From: Verrucomicrobiota bacterium
GTDB taxonomy: Bacteria; Verrucomicrobiota; Verrucomicrobiia; Chthoniobacterales; UBA10450
Length of the DNA: 53,918 nucleotides
Direction: 5' to 3'
Assembly: GCA_003219175.1 (NCBI GenBank)
Contig: QHPU01000049.1
Coordinates: 1 to 53,918 of the forward strand
Shown: positions 35,148 to 44,271 of the stretch, one piece after another
Numbering within the stretch: the stretch's first letter is position 1
Layout of the letters: every line of letters begins with the position of its first letter
The notes under the pieces: generated by a model
The model's database searches: none
What the model was told of the DNA's origin: nothing
What the model saw: the letters and a program-made list of their open reading frames with translations, nothing else
Translations under genes and position numbers: made by a program

Positions 35148-36191
35148 TCAAGCTGCTTTCGTTCGGTGTTTCTCCACATGACCACCGAATCCATAGCGCA
35201 TCGCGGATAGCAGTCGGTCGGCGTAATCAGCGTCGCCGCGCGAGGAGAAGCGTTCGTACAAAGCTACCGTCAACGCCGGCACCGGCACGCCTTCATCGAT
35301 TGCCGCCTTAATTGTCCAACGGCCCTCCCCTGAATCAGAAACTCGGCCGGCAAAATTCGCGAGCTGCGGGTCGGTCGCAAGGGCGGATGCAGTCAGATCA
35401 AGCAGCCAGGAAGCAATCACGCTGCCGCGCCGCCAGACTTCGGAAATATCAGCTAGATCGAAGTCGTACTGGTAATGCTCCGGATTCCGCAGCGGCGTTG
35501 TCTCGGCATCTACTGCGCTTTCACGCTTGCCCGCATTAGCGGCTTTCAAAACACCAATCCCTTCCGCATACGCGGCCATGATTCCGTATTCGATCCCGTT
35601 ATGGATCATCTTCACAAAATGGCCGGCGCCGTTCGGCCCGCAATGCAGATAACCTTGTTCGGCCGTACCGCCAAGTTTGTCCCGGCCGGGCGTGCGCGGT
35701 ACTTCGCCAGCGCCCGGCGCGAGGGCGGCGAAAATAGGATCGAGATGTTGAACTATCTCTGCGTCGCCACCGATCATCATGCAATAACCACGTTCCAGGC
35801 CCCAGATGCCGCCGCTGGTTCCAACATCGACATAGTGAATACCTAGCGAACGTAAGCCTTTCGCGCGTTCAATATCATCGACATAGTAAGAGTTGCCGCC
35901 GTCTATGATGGTATCGCCGTTTTCGAGCAGCGGTGACAGTTCACCGATGGTCTGATCAACTACCGCCGCCGGCACCATCAGCCAGATAGCTCGCGGTCGT
36001 TCGAGCTTTGCCACAAGGTCCGCCAATGAGCTAGCTCCCTCAGCTCCCTCCTTGACCAGATCGCCGACTAGTGGGGGAGAGCGATCAAACACGACGCATT
36101 TGTGTCCCTTCTCCAGTAAGCGCCGCACCATGTTCCCACCCATTCGGCCAAGACCAATCATCCCAAGCTGCATTGTGATTTGTTTTTTCAT
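35148..36191 (-). CDS. gnd: 6-phosphogluconate dehydrogenase, decarboxylating (short YqeC/GntZ type)
   Basis: 347 residues, the short form; the long dimeric GndA type is about 470. NAD(P) site: [20 protein letters not shown]. Substrate signatures: [37 protein letters not shown] and [19 protein letters not shown], with the catalytic Lys and the H-N-G-I-E-Y set. It turns 6-phosphogluconate into ribulose-5-phosphate and CO2 and makes NAD(P)H. Substrate comes from zwf (37769-39301) through a lactone, or from gluconokinase (14657-15184). The short type is often NAD-preferring; coenzyme is not settled here. Confidence 0.93.
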   Translation of the reverse strand: MKKQITMQLGMIGLGRMGGNMVRRLLEKGHKCVVFDRSPPLVGDLVKEGAEGASSLADLVAKLERPRAIWLMVPAAVVDQTIGELSPLLENGDTIIDGGNSYYVDDIERAKGLRSLGIHYVDVGTSGGIWGLERGYCMMIGGDAEIVQHLDPIFAALAPGAGEVPRTPGRDKLGGTAEQGYLHCGPNGAGHFVKMIHNGIEYGIMAAYAEGIGVLKAANAGKRESAVDAETTPLRNPEHYQYDFDLADISEVWRRGSVIASWLLDLTASALATDPQLANFAGRVSDSGEGRWTIKAAIDEGVPVPALTVALYERFSSRGDADYADRLLSAMRYGFGGHVEKHRTKAA

Positions 36192-36244
36192 AACTCATTC
36201 TCCATCAGTTGTTCGCAATTGCTCGTTGTTCAACTCAGGGCTTT

Positions 36245-37765
36245 TCATGACTTTAGTTTCATCTGGCGGTAGCGGCGGATCAGATTGTTGGTTGAACTAT
36301 CGTGTTTCAGCTCCGGCTCCAATGAAGCTTCTAATTCCGGAATGATCCGTTGAGCGAGAGCTTTGCCGAGTTCGACACCCCATTGATCGAAAGAGTTGAT
36401 GTTCCAGATCGCGCCCTGAGTGAACACGATGTGTTCGTAAAGGGCGACCAGTTTGCCGAGGATTTCCGGGGTGAGCTGATCGGCGAGGATAGTATTCGAC
36501 GGGCGGTTGCCCTCGAACACGCGGTGGGGTATGAGCCAGTCCGGCGTCCCTTCGGCCTTGACTTGCTCGGGTGTCTTCCCGAACGCCAGCGCCTCCGTCT
36601 GAGCGAAGACGTTCGCCAGGAGCATGTCGTGATGGCGGCCGAGCGGGTTCAGCGGCTGGCCAAAGGCGATAAAGTCACAAGGGATGAGCCTGGTCCCCTG
36701 GTGGATCAACTGGTAGAAGGAGTGTTGTTTGAGGTATTGCTCATAGGGAAGGACGGCGACGGTCTGTGCATCGAAAAAGTCCGTATACCAGACGGTGAGT
36801 AACCCAAGAAGAACTGGCAGGTTTTGAGCGAAAGGCGTCGTGTGAAAGTGCTCGTCCATCTGATGGAAGCCGTCGAGCATGCTTTGAAAGTGGTCCGGTC
36901 CGATTGCCAGCATGGTTGACAAGCCGATGGCCGAATCCATCGAGTAACGTCCACCCACCCAATCCCAGAAGCCGAACATGTTGTCCGTATCAATGCCAAA
37001 GGCAGAGACCTTCTCGGCGTTTGTAGAAACAGCGACGAAATGTCTGGCTACGGCAGCTTTGTCACCGCCTAGTCCTTTCAAGAGCCAGTCCCGCGCGGTT
37101 TGCGCGTTAGTCATTGTTTCCAGCGTGGTGAAGGTTTTGGACGAAACGATGAACAGGGTCTCCGCTGGATCGAGGTCGCGAATAGCTTCCACGAAGTCGG
37201 TCCCGTCGATGTTGGAGACGAAGCGAAAGGTGAGGCTGCGATCCGTGTAGTATCGTAAAGCTTCGTAGGCCATTACCGGTCCAAGGTCAGAGCCACCGAT
37301 ACCTATATTAATAAGGTTCCGAATTCGTTTACCCGTGTGCCCGACCCATTCACCGCTGCGGACCCGATTACTAAACGTGGCCATCTTGTCGAGCACGTCA
37401 TGCACTGCCGGCACGACGTTTTTACCGTCGACCAGTATGGTTGCGTTCTTCGGCGCCCGTAATGCGACGTGCAGCACGGCGCGCTTTTCCGTGGTGTTTA
37501 TTTTCTCGCCGCCAAACATGGCGTCGATCCTTGCGCGCAAGTCGCACTCCTCGGCCAACTGCTGCAGCAGATTCAGGGTGGTTTCAGTGACTCGGTTCTT
37601 GGAATAATCCAAAAACAGACCTGCGCCTTCCGCCGCGAGCTTTTCGCCGCGGGTAGAGTCGGTAGCAAATAGTTCTCGCAGGTGCAGCTTTTTGATCTCC
37701 TTGCTATGATCGGCGAGGGCTTTCCACGCCGGTAACCGTTTAAGTGATGTTCTCTTTTTTCGCAT
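36245..37765 (-). CDS. pgi: Glucose-6-phosphate isomerase
   Basis: 506 residues. Signatures: [60 protein letters not shown], and the closing [20 protein letters not shown]. The catalytic Glu lies in FDQWGVE-type context and the His is in the GNRPSNTI region neighbourhood. It interconverts glucose-6-phosphate and fructose-6-phosphate, the branch point between glycolysis and the pentose-phosphate route. It lies three bases after zwf and 53 bases before gnd, so all three are made together. Confidence 0.96.
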   Translation of the reverse strand: MRKKRTSLKRLPAWKALADHSKEIKKLHLRELFATDSTRGEKLAAEGAGLFLDYSKNRVTETTLNLLQQLAEECDLRARIDAMFGGEKINTTEKRAVLHVALRAPKNATILVDGKNVVPAVHDVLDKMATFSNRVRSGEWVGHTGKRIRNLINIGIGGSDLGPVMAYEALRYYTDRSLTFRFVSNIDGTDFVEAIRDLDPAETLFIVSSKTFTTLETMTNAQTARDWLLKGLGGDKAAVARHFVAVSTNAEKVSAFGIDTDNMFGFWDWVGGRYSMDSAIGLSTMLAIGPDHFQSMLDGFHQMDEHFHTTPFAQNLPVLLGLLTVWYTDFFDAQTVAVLPYEQYLKQHSFYQLIHQGTRLIPCDFIAFGQPLNPLGRHHDMLLANVFAQTEALAFGKTPEQVKAEGTPDWLIPHRVFEGNRPSNTILADQLTPEILGKLVALYEHIVFTQGAIWNINSFDQWGVELGKALAQRIIPELEASLEPELKHDSSTNNLIRRYRQMKLKS

Positions 37766-37768
37766 AAC

Positions 37769-39301
37769 TTAGGCTGCTTGTTGATCGAGAGGTCGCCAGA
37801 CGCGACGGTCGTGTGCGAGTAGCTCGTCAGCCGCGGACGGACCGTTACTCCCAGCGGTATAGTTTGGAAAAAAGGACGGCGGATTATCTGCCCAAACATC
37901 CAGGATCGGCTGAACAGCCGCCCAGCCCGCCTCAATATTGTCGGCGCGCTGGAACAAGGTCGCATCGCCGATCATGCAATCGTAGATGAGCGTCTCATAG
38001 CCGGTGTTCGGCGCGGTCTTGAAATAGTCCTCGTAGGCGAAGTCCATGGTGACGTTGCTCAGTTTCACCGTTGGGCCCGGGCGCTTAGCCGCAAACTCCA
38101 GCCCGATACCTTCGCACGGCTGAATGCGCAGGATCATCCAATTGGGATGCATTCTCTCGACGTCTGTGTCGCGGAAAAGAGTAAAAGGCGCCTGGTGGAA
38201 ACGGATTGCTATCTCCGTAACGCGCCGCTTCAGATATTTGCCGGTACGCAGATAGAACGGGACACCCGCCCAACGCCAGTTATCTATTTGCAACCTGCAG
38301 GCGATGTAGGTCTCGACACTCGAATCCGGCGCTACGTCAGGCTCCTGCCGATACCCCGGGACGGCCTTGCGCAGCACAGTGCCGGCATCGTATTGGCCAC
38401 GCACTGCGTTCTCCAGCGCTTGTGCAGGATCGAGTGGACGTACCGCCTCAATCACTTCCGCCTTTTTCGCCCGAACCGCATCGGCCTCGAAGGAGATCGG
38501 CGGCTCCATCGCGGTCATTGCCAGTAGTTGAAAGACGTGATTGTGTTCTCGGTTCCAGATCGGCTCGAAGAGACCGTTGGCAAACCGTAACGCCATGATG
38601 TTCTGCACGGTTTCTTTGCCTAGAAAATGATCGATGCGGTAAATCTGATGTTCTTGCAGATGTTTTAGGATTTCGGAATTCAGTGCCTTGGCCGAATTCA
38701 AGTCATGGCCAAAAGGCTTCTCGATCACGACTCGGCGCCATTGTCCCTCCTTTTCCGTGACCAGGCCCGCCGCTCCGAGGCCCGCAACCGCCACACTGAA
38801 GAAGCGGTCCGCAATCGCGAGATAGAAGAGGCGATTGCCCGCAGTTCCTGCCGTCTTGTCGAGTCCGACGAGATGCGCGTCAAGCCGGCGGTACATTTCG
38901 GCATCTGTCAGGTCGCCTTGCAAATAACTCATGCGATCGGTCAGGCATTGCCAGGCGTTCTCGTCAATATGATCCACTGCGAACTCGGCATCGCTGCCAA
39001 CAAACCCCCGCATTGTCTCGGTGAGACCGGTGCGCCATTGCTCGGTCGTTTTCGAGGCGAGGTCCACGCCGACAATCCGAAATTCGCCAGGTAGCCGACC
39101 CGCGCCTATCAGGTTGTAGAGAGCGGGGACGACGAGGCGTTTCGTTAGATCACCGGCGGCGCCGAAAATGACCATGACACACGGCGGCGCCAGCGGTGCA
39201 CCATCCGAAGTTTGCGACGACGGCTCTTCAGCGCCGCTTCGTTTGAAGCGGCGGTCGATCTGCGGGTCTTGGGTGATTACGTTTGCATTATTCGTCTTCA
39301 T
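37769..39301 (-). CDS. zwf: Glucose-6-phosphate 1-dehydrogenase
   Basis: 510 residues. Coenzyme site: MVIFGAAGDLTKRLVVPALY. The active-site segment is IYRIDHFLGKETVQNIMALR with the catalytic His. The substrate Lys segment is VVIEKPFGHDLNSAK. It oxidises glucose-6-phosphate to 6-phosphoglucono-lactone, making NADPH. There is no opcA or 6-phosphogluconolactonase gene next to it, so lactone opening must be spontaneous or encoded elsewhere. The N-terminal 35 residues before the Rossmann fold are polar and probably disordered. It is 12 bases after the GH15 gene and three before pgi. Confidence 0.96.
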   Translation of the reverse strand: MKTNNANVITQDPQIDRRFKRSGAEEPSSQTSDGAPLAPPCVMVIFGAAGDLTKRLVVPALYNLIGAGRLPGEFRIVGVDLASKTTEQWRTGLTETMRGFVGSDAEFAVDHIDENAWQCLTDRMSYLQGDLTDAEMYRRLDAHLVGLDKTAGTAGNRLFYLAIADRFFSVAVAGLGAAGLVTEKEGQWRRVVIEKPFGHDLNSAKALNSEILKHLQEHQIYRIDHFLGKETVQNIMALRFANGLFEPIWNREHNHVFQLLAMTAMEPPISFEADAVRAKKAEVIEAVRPLDPAQALENAVRGQYDAGTVLRKAVPGYRQEPDVAPDSSVETYIACRLQIDNWRWAGVPFYLRTGKYLKRRVTEIAIRFHQAPFTLFRDTDVERMHPNWMILRIQPCEGIGLEFAAKRPGPTVKLSNVTMDFAYEDYFKTAPNTGYETLIYDCMIGDATLFQRADNIEAGWAAVQPILDVWADNPPSFFPNYTAGSNGPSAADELLAHDRRVWRPLDQQAA

Positions 39302-39313
39302 TCAATTCGAGTT

Positions 39314-41800
39314 TTAGTGTCTGGAGTGGGACTTTGCGGCGAGCGATTTGAAACTTCCTTGCAACGGAACGCTTTCAGTCGAATGCGCTGGAGTAGATAG
39401 CTCGCCCGCTGCGTTCTCGACGACTTCAACGCGAAAGTTGCGCCCTTCCCATCGCTTCTCGCGCTTCCAAAAGAAGGTGAATTCAACCCGTGACTTACCA
39501 GCCAGTTCTGCGGTCCGAAGATCGACAAACCACAGATCCAGGTCGCTTACGTGAGTCGTCTGCGATTCGTTAGTTCGGCCCCAGCCATTCGTTGACCAGA
39601 CAATGGTCGCTTCGTCAGCAAGAATAATTCGCAAAGTTTTTCCGTATGGTATGTGGCGCAATGGATGGCGCAAAATCCAGATCTCGTGCCGGCTTTTTAC
39701 CGGATCCTTAACGTAACGCTGGTATGCAACATCGACACGATCGAAACAAACATCGTCGCGACGGCTGCGGACGAGAGATACATATTCGGCATGCGACCAA
39801 CACAGCGGCATGGCTGCCCCGGTCGGCCGGCCGCGTTTCATGTTGGGCAGATCGTCCGCGTCCCAAAGTTGTTCGGTGATCATTCCACCCTCATTGGCAA
39901 AATGTTCCATCGCGGTAATGAATGGTTTGGGATCGCGGCCGGCTGCGAGTTCGTAGTGGCCGCGCTCGCCAGTTAATATCGGCCAGCAACGACCCACACC
40001 TGTTCCGTCATAGGCGCCGCCATCGTCCTTTTGACCGTAGCCATCGTAATTGTAACGGCGCCAGCCCGGACCTTGCGGCAAATCATGTTTCAACACTCGG
40101 TCGATCACTTTGATAGAATCGCGGATGATCGGCTCATTTGCATCCCGAATGCCGAAACGCACAAGATGAAGGAAGTCGCCGCCGACGACATCCCGCGCCG
40201 GATGCAGGCCTCCGCCGTTCGCAAGTTGAATCTTCGTTGTGTTAGGATCGGCGTGCGGATCGGGCGCATTCGCGTCGGTGGGATTGATGCGGATGTAATG
40301 ACGCGGCACACCTTCGACCAATTCCCCGCGCGTCGTCACCGTCCATTCTTCGATGTGCGCGGTCAACCAATCGGCGTAGGCAAAGATGAAATCAGCGACG
40401 CTCCCTAGACCAAATTCTTTTGCCCATTGCGCCGTGGAAGCGAGTGCCGCAATCACTACTGCTAGCGTGGAAGGCGAGTAGCCGGCGTTTTCCTCCCAAC
40501 GATCCTGACTGGTCACCGGTCCGCGCAAAATCAAAAACGCCGCCGCGCGCACAATCATCGCGCGCGGATCGAACAAGCCAAGCGCGTTGTATTCGTGCAA
40601 GCGCCGCGCCAGCAGCATCGGCAGGGCGACTTGGTCGAGCTGCAATCCTGACCAATACGCCCGGCCATCGATCCAACTGTTTTGCGGAAAACTTCCGTTG
40701 GTTCGTTGAATTGCCGCGAGCCAGATCAATGCGCGCAGCGGCGTACCGGTTTGGCCGGTGGCGAGCAGCGCCGTCGCGCTATGCACGAGATCGCGCGTCC
40801 AGACGAGATGATAACCTCCCAAATCCTGGTCACCTTTCGTTTCGCCCCAGGGAATGCTCATTGATGCGACGAGCGCGCCTTGAAAAACTTTATCCTCATG
40901 CGCGAGCAACACGCATCGGCTCAGCCGGTACATTCCGCCGCCATCGGACGTGTCTCTACTAAAATCGAATTTCGGATCGACCACCGAGCGTTGCCACTGG
41001 CTGACGTATCGCTGAGCATGCCTTGCGAATGGCTCGGCTAACGACTGGAATAATTTGATCGCCGTCGTCTGATAACTGCGACCAAACGCCACCGCGATCA
41101 TGAATTCACCGCTTTCGGGAAGATTGATTTCGCCAGTCAACGCGATGTTGCCATTGTCAGCTTTGCGAAATTCCCAATCCATTTTGAAATTATTCATCAG
41201 GTCTTGCCAGCCATCACTGAAACCGACATAACCGACCGAACGCCGCACGAAGCCGCTGCCACACCCCATGATCAGGTGCGTGTTACCGCGCTGAGCGCGC
41301 ACCAATTTCAGGTGACCGATTTCAGCGCACGCGCCGGAATTGCCCGCGCCGTAGCCGCCGATATGCGGCGCGAGCAGGGCATAAAGCCGCAATTTGCCGC
41401 GCAAAGATTCATCCAGCACTTCGAGCTTCGTCTGCACGAGCAGGACCGAACGATGCGGATCGGTCAGGACATGTTTGACGATGCGATAACGGCCGCCCGG
41501 ATCTGAATTCGTCAGGCGATAGAAAAGCGAATCACGCTCTGGATATTCAATTGTATGAGTCAGGTCGCGTTTCTCTTCGTGACAAAACCTTTCGCGATCT
41601 GTGATGAGAAACTGAAAGTCGCGCGTGTTCGGTTGATCGACGTGCGGGTAGTAAATCTCGTTGACGATGCCATGACTAAGTGTGAACCAGAGACGGCAAC
41701 TGGTGTGGTACGAAGTGCCGACGCCCTCCTTCGCACTAGAGGTCCAACCCGGCTCGATCCCCGGAGCGCCAAACGCACTGTTAGGATCGGCGTTCACCAT
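39314..41800 (-). CDS. GH15 glucoamylase / glucodextranase-like glucosidase
   Basis: 828 residues with no signal peptide. Domains: an N-terminal beta-sandwich (about 15-280; ARLWFTLSHGIVNEIYYPHV in RLWFTLSHGIVNEIYYPHVD), the (alpha/alpha)6 barrel (about 300-720) and a C-terminal domain. Barrel motifs: GGYHLVWTRDLVHSATALLA, FPQNSWIDGRAYW, and the likely general acid Glu in DRWEENAGYSPSTLAVV; the general base Glu is probably in PLCWSHAEYVSLVRS. It releases glucose from alpha-1,4 (or 1,6) glucans. Absence of a signal suggests an intracellular substrate such as glycogen or imported maltodextrin. It is followed by zwf and pgi, so glucose from it would feed these, but no glucokinase is in the window. 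Confidence 0.93.
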   Translation of the reverse strand: MVNADPNSAFGAPGIEPGWTSSAKEGVGTSYHTSCRLWFTLSHGIVNEIYYPHVDQPNTRDFQFLITDRERFCHEEKRDLTHTIEYPERDSLFYRLTNSDPGGRYRIVKHVLTDPHRSVLLVQTKLEVLDESLRGKLRLYALLAPHIGGYGAGNSGACAEIGHLKLVRAQRGNTHLIMGCGSGFVRRSVGYVGFSDGWQDLMNNFKMDWEFRKADNGNIALTGEINLPESGEFMIAVAFGRSYQTTAIKLFQSLAEPFARHAQRYVSQWQRSVVDPKFDFSRDTSDGGGMYRLSRCVLLAHEDKVFQGALVASMSIPWGETKGDQDLGGYHLVWTRDLVHSATALLATGQTGTPLRALIWLAAIQRTNGSFPQNSWIDGRAYWSGLQLDQVALPMLLARRLHEYNALGLFDPRAMIVRAAAFLILRGPVTSQDRWEENAGYSPSTLAVVIAALASTAQWAKEFGLGSVADFIFAYADWLTAHIEEWTVTTRGELVEGVPRHYIRINPTDANAPDPHADPNTTKIQLANGGGLHPARDVVGGDFLHLVRFGIRDANEPIIRDSIKVIDRVLKHDLPQGPGWRRYNYDGYGQKDDGGAYDGTGVGRCWPILTGERGHYELAAGRDPKPFITAMEHFANEGGMITEQLWDADDLPNMKRGRPTGAAMPLCWSHAEYVSLVRSRRDDVCFDRVDVAYQRYVKDPVKSRHEIWILRHPLRHIPYGKTLRIILADEATIVWSTNGWGRTNESQTTHVSDLDLWFVDLRTAELAGKSRVEFTFFWKREKRWEGRNFRVEVVENAAGELSTPAHSTESVPLQGSFKSLAAKSHSRH

Positions 41801-41833
41801 CTCAACGGCTATTGTAGCGGCGCCTGTTTCTTT

Positions 41834-41950
41834 TCAATAGTGAAAGAGGAATATTCCGAAGAGGCCTAGCAAGACGCCGATCATCGGACTGAGCACTGCA
41901 AACCAGAGTGAGAAGTCCCCTTGGGCGATCCTGTCGCGATTCGTTTTCAT
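41834..41950 (-). CDS. 38-residue single-helix membrane peptide
   Basis: Starts at ATG 41950, overlapping the stop of the oxidoreductase gene (ATGA), and stops 34 bases before the GH15 start. Sequence features: a polar start (MKTNRDRIAQGDF), one hydrophobic helix of about 22 residues (WFAVLSPMIGVLLGLFGIFL) and a short HY end. The coupling, the coding-like codons and the ideal helix length argue that it is real. No known family. It would sit in the inner membrane with its N-terminus inside. Confidence 0.6.
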   Translation of the reverse strand: MKTNRDRIAQGDFSLWFAVLSPMIGVLLGLFGIFLFHY

Positions 41951-42984
41951 CGTGCGGTGCTTTCTGTGGTTCCGTTTCCGTTGCGAACTCGCAGGACGAT
42001 TTTCCCGTGAGTGTGACCGGATTCACTGAGCTGGTGCGCCCGCCGTGCTTCGCTGAGCGGAAGAATCCGATCGATGACGGGTGCGAGTTTCCCCGCATCG
42101 ATGATCTTTGCGATCTCGGCGAGTTCCTGACCGTTAGGTCCAGCACTCAGTCTGATCCCGCGAACGCTGTGTTCTTTTGCTTTGTTTTCGGAGGGCGCCT
42201 GAACGAGCGACACCAGAGTGCCGCCTTTGTTCAAGACCTGCCAGGAACGCTCCTGGGTCTCGCCGCCGATGGTGTCGAGCACGACGTCGATGTTCCGCGC
42301 GACATGCTCGAAACGCTGCGTCGTGTAATCGATCAGTTCATCCGCGCCGAGCTCATAGAGCATCTCATGATTTTTCACCGAGGCCGTGCCGATGATGTAC
42401 GCGCCTTTCCACTTCGCCAACTGCACTGCAAAATGACCGACTCCTCCGGCTGCACCATGGATCAAGACACGTTGTTCGGGCTGAAGCTGCGCCGTATCGA
42501 ATAACGCTTGCCACGCGGTGAGCGCCGCCAACGGCACCGCCGCCGCCCGAATGTGGTGAAGTGCGTTCGGTTTCAGCGCGACTTCGGATTCGCGCACGAC
42601 CATATATTCGGCATACGCGCCGTTGCGTGTGTGATCAGGCAGGCTGTAAACCTCATCGCCTTTTTTAAACCGTCCCGCGGTGGCGGGATTCGACCCAACT
42701 TCCTCAACCAGGCCCGACACGTCCCAACCGAGGATGAGCGGGAACGAGTGCGGCAGGAAATCTTTCATGTAACCGGCGCGAACTCTCCAATCAATCGGAT
42801 TCACGCTAGTCGCATGGACTCGGATCAGGACTTCACCCTTTCCTGGTTGTGGACGCGGCGCGTCCTCGTACTTGAGGACCTCCGGCCCGCCGTAGTTATG
42901 AATTCGAACCGCTTTCATGGTTTGCGAGTTTGTATGGGGCGGAACGCCCATGTGTTTGGTGATCGCTTCAACTGTTCTGGTCAT
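41947..42984 (-). CDS. Zinc-free MDR-type NADP-dependent oxidoreductase (quinone-oxidoreductase-like)
   Basis: 345 residues. Core begins MKAVRIHNYGGPEVLKYEDA (residue 23; ATG 42918). GroES-like domain: VHATSVNPIDWRVRAGYM; NADP site: VLIHGAAGGVGHFAVQLAKW (A-x-x-G-x-V-G). It lacks the catalytic Cys/His/Glu zinc ligands of alcohol dehydrogenases, as usual for quinone oxidoreductases. It likely reduces a quinone or unsaturated carbonyl with NADPH. The N-terminal 22-residue extension is unusual; it begins MTRTVEAITKHM and resembles the start of the small ORF just upstream. It is the head of the 28.5-43 kb gene train and is divergent from a broken LysR gene. Confidence 0.92.
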   Translation of the reverse strand: MTRTVEAITKHMGVPPHTNSQTMKAVRIHNYGGPEVLKYEDAPRPQPGKGEVLIRVHATSVNPIDWRVRAGYMKDFLPHSFPLILGWDVSGLVEEVGSNPATAGRFKKGDEVYSLPDHTRNGAYAEYMVVRESEVALKPNALHHIRAAAVPLAALTAWQALFDTAQLQPEQRVLIHGAAGGVGHFAVQLAKWKGAYIIGTASVKNHEMLYELGADELIDYTTQRFEHVARNIDVVLDTIGGETQERSWQVLNKGGTLVSLVQAPSENKAKEHSVRGIRLSAGPNGQELAEIAKIIDAGKLAPVIDRILPLSEARRAHQLSESGHTHGKIVLRVRNGNGTTESTAR

Positions 42985-42990
42985 AACGAG

Positions 42991-43230
42991 TTAATGGCCG
43001 AGGGTTGCGAGTGCGGGCGATTGCGCAGGCGCGAAAGCCAAAGTCAGTTTTCGTTGGCCGTGCCCGAGAATTTCCGCGCCACGTTGCCATTCCATGCTGA
43101 GGTTCCGCTCGCCATTCCGCATAGATTGCGTTGCCTGGCGTGCCGTAGCCCTGTTACTGTCCGGCTCGGACTGAAGGCGGCTCGGCTTCGGGATCATGTG
43201 ACGCTCAATTGCTTTGATAGTTCTGCTCAT
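42991..43230 (-). CDS. 79-residue basic ORF upstream of oxidoreductase, unknown
   Basis: ATG 43230 follows a good ribosome-binding site (AAAGGAAC). It stops six bases before the oxidoreductase start, which itself lacks a Shine-Dalgarno sequence, so this ORF may couple translation into it. The start MSRTIKAIERHM is like the start of the oxidoreductase extension (MTRTVEAITKHM). The rest is Arg/Gln/Ser-rich, without hydrophobic stretches, and no family is recognised. Real small protein, leader or duplication scar are all possible. Confidence 0.4.
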   Translation of the reverse strand: MSRTIKAIERHMIPKPSRLQSEPDSNRATARQATQSMRNGERNLSMEWQRGAEILGHGQRKLTLAFAPAQSPALATLGH

Positions 43231-43287
43231 ATGTTCCTTTCTTTCTGTGAAGAACGATCGGCTGCGCACCGCCCACTTGGGAAAGAC

Positions 43288-43308
43288 TATGTTTCTTGTC
43301 TCAGCATA
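43288..43308. promoter_or_regulatory. Possible LysR-type box between divergent genes
   Basis: TATG (43288-43291), 13 bases, CATA (43305-43308): a short interrupted dyad in the 103-base gap between the minus-strand train and the LysR gene. Position fits a LysR regulator site; sequence support is weak. Confidence 0.3.
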
Positions 43309-43333
43309 ACTAACAGGCATACTGCTTCTCGGC

Positions 43334-44093
43334 GTGGAACTAAGGCACTTGCGCTACTTCGTGGCAGTGGCCGAGATGGAAAACGTCTCGCGCGCGGCGC
43401 TGAAGCTGCATGTTTCGCAGCCGGCGCTAAGCCGGCAGATTCGCGATCTCGAGGACGAGATTGGATTTTGTTTGCTCGAACGAACCGCCAAGTCGGTTCG
43501 GCTCACTGAAGCCGGTCGTGCATTCCTGAACGATGCCCGCGAATTGTTGCGACAGGCCGACGGTCAGATTGCACGATTGGAACAACAAAACCATTCTCGA
43601 CGGCGTGCGCGATGGCCGGCTTCAACTCGGATTGATCGTTCCTCCCACGAAAGCTAGTTCACTGCACGATCTGCGATATGAAGAGTTGTTTCACGAACGC
43701 GTTTGCGTAGCGGTCGCCCCGCAGCATCCCTTTGCCCGACGCCGCGCCATACCGCTTACTGAGGTCGCGGCCGAACCGTTAGTTGGCCTCACCCGCGAAG
43801 ACTATCCGAATTACTATGATTTACTCTCGATCACCTTTTCGAAGGTGAAACAAAAACCGTGCGTTATCGAGGAACATGACAGCATGTTCGGCATCATGTC
43901 GGCCGTCGAAGCAGGGACCGGCGTCGCCGTCGTTGTCGACTTTGGTTACAGTTTCGGAAACCGCGTGAAATTTTTGCACCTCACTCCCGAACCCAAACCA
44001 ATCTCGGTCGGCATCGCTGGGCCAAAGGGGCAGCTCAGCCCAGCCGCAGAAAAATTCTGGCAGTGCGCGAAAGAAGCGGCCTCGCAGAAATGA
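43334..44093 (+). pseudogene. LysR-family regulator with internal deletion and frameshift
   Basis: Starts GTG 43334. The first frame encodes a full LysR helix-turn-helix (LRHLRYFVAVAEMENVSRAA, LHVSQPALSRQIRDLEDEIG, LLERTAKSVRLTEAGRAFL) to about residue 86. Right after LEQQN the frame changes. The next frame goes on with ILDGVRDGRLQLGLIVPP and the rest of the effector domain to a normal end (SMFGIMSAVEAGTGVAVVVD, GPKGQLSPAAEKFWQ). Compared with a typical LysR, about 60-70 residues of the first effector subdomain are missing at the junction near 43585-43600. It is divergent from the oxidoreductase gene it probably once controlled. A second fragment occurs at 52895-53077. Confidence 0.85.
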
Positions 44094-44271
44094 TCACCTG
44101 GTGAAAAACTCGGCGCTCGGCCCGACATGGCAGGTTTTGCTCGACGAGTTCAATCAGTTCGCCCGGCCTGAGTTCTGGTCTGTTGTAGAAGTCCAAGTGC
44201 AACGCAACATGTGGCGTGTTTGGCGTAACGTTTCATAAGTAGATAGAAATTAATCTACGCCGCTGGTGAGC

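Noticed and set aside
42508-43509. Long plus-strand frame of 333 codons opposite the oxidoreductase gene
   Set aside because: It is antisense to a well-supported MDR-family gene and to the LysR start, has Arg/His-rich composition and no recognisable domain; a GC-frame shadow.
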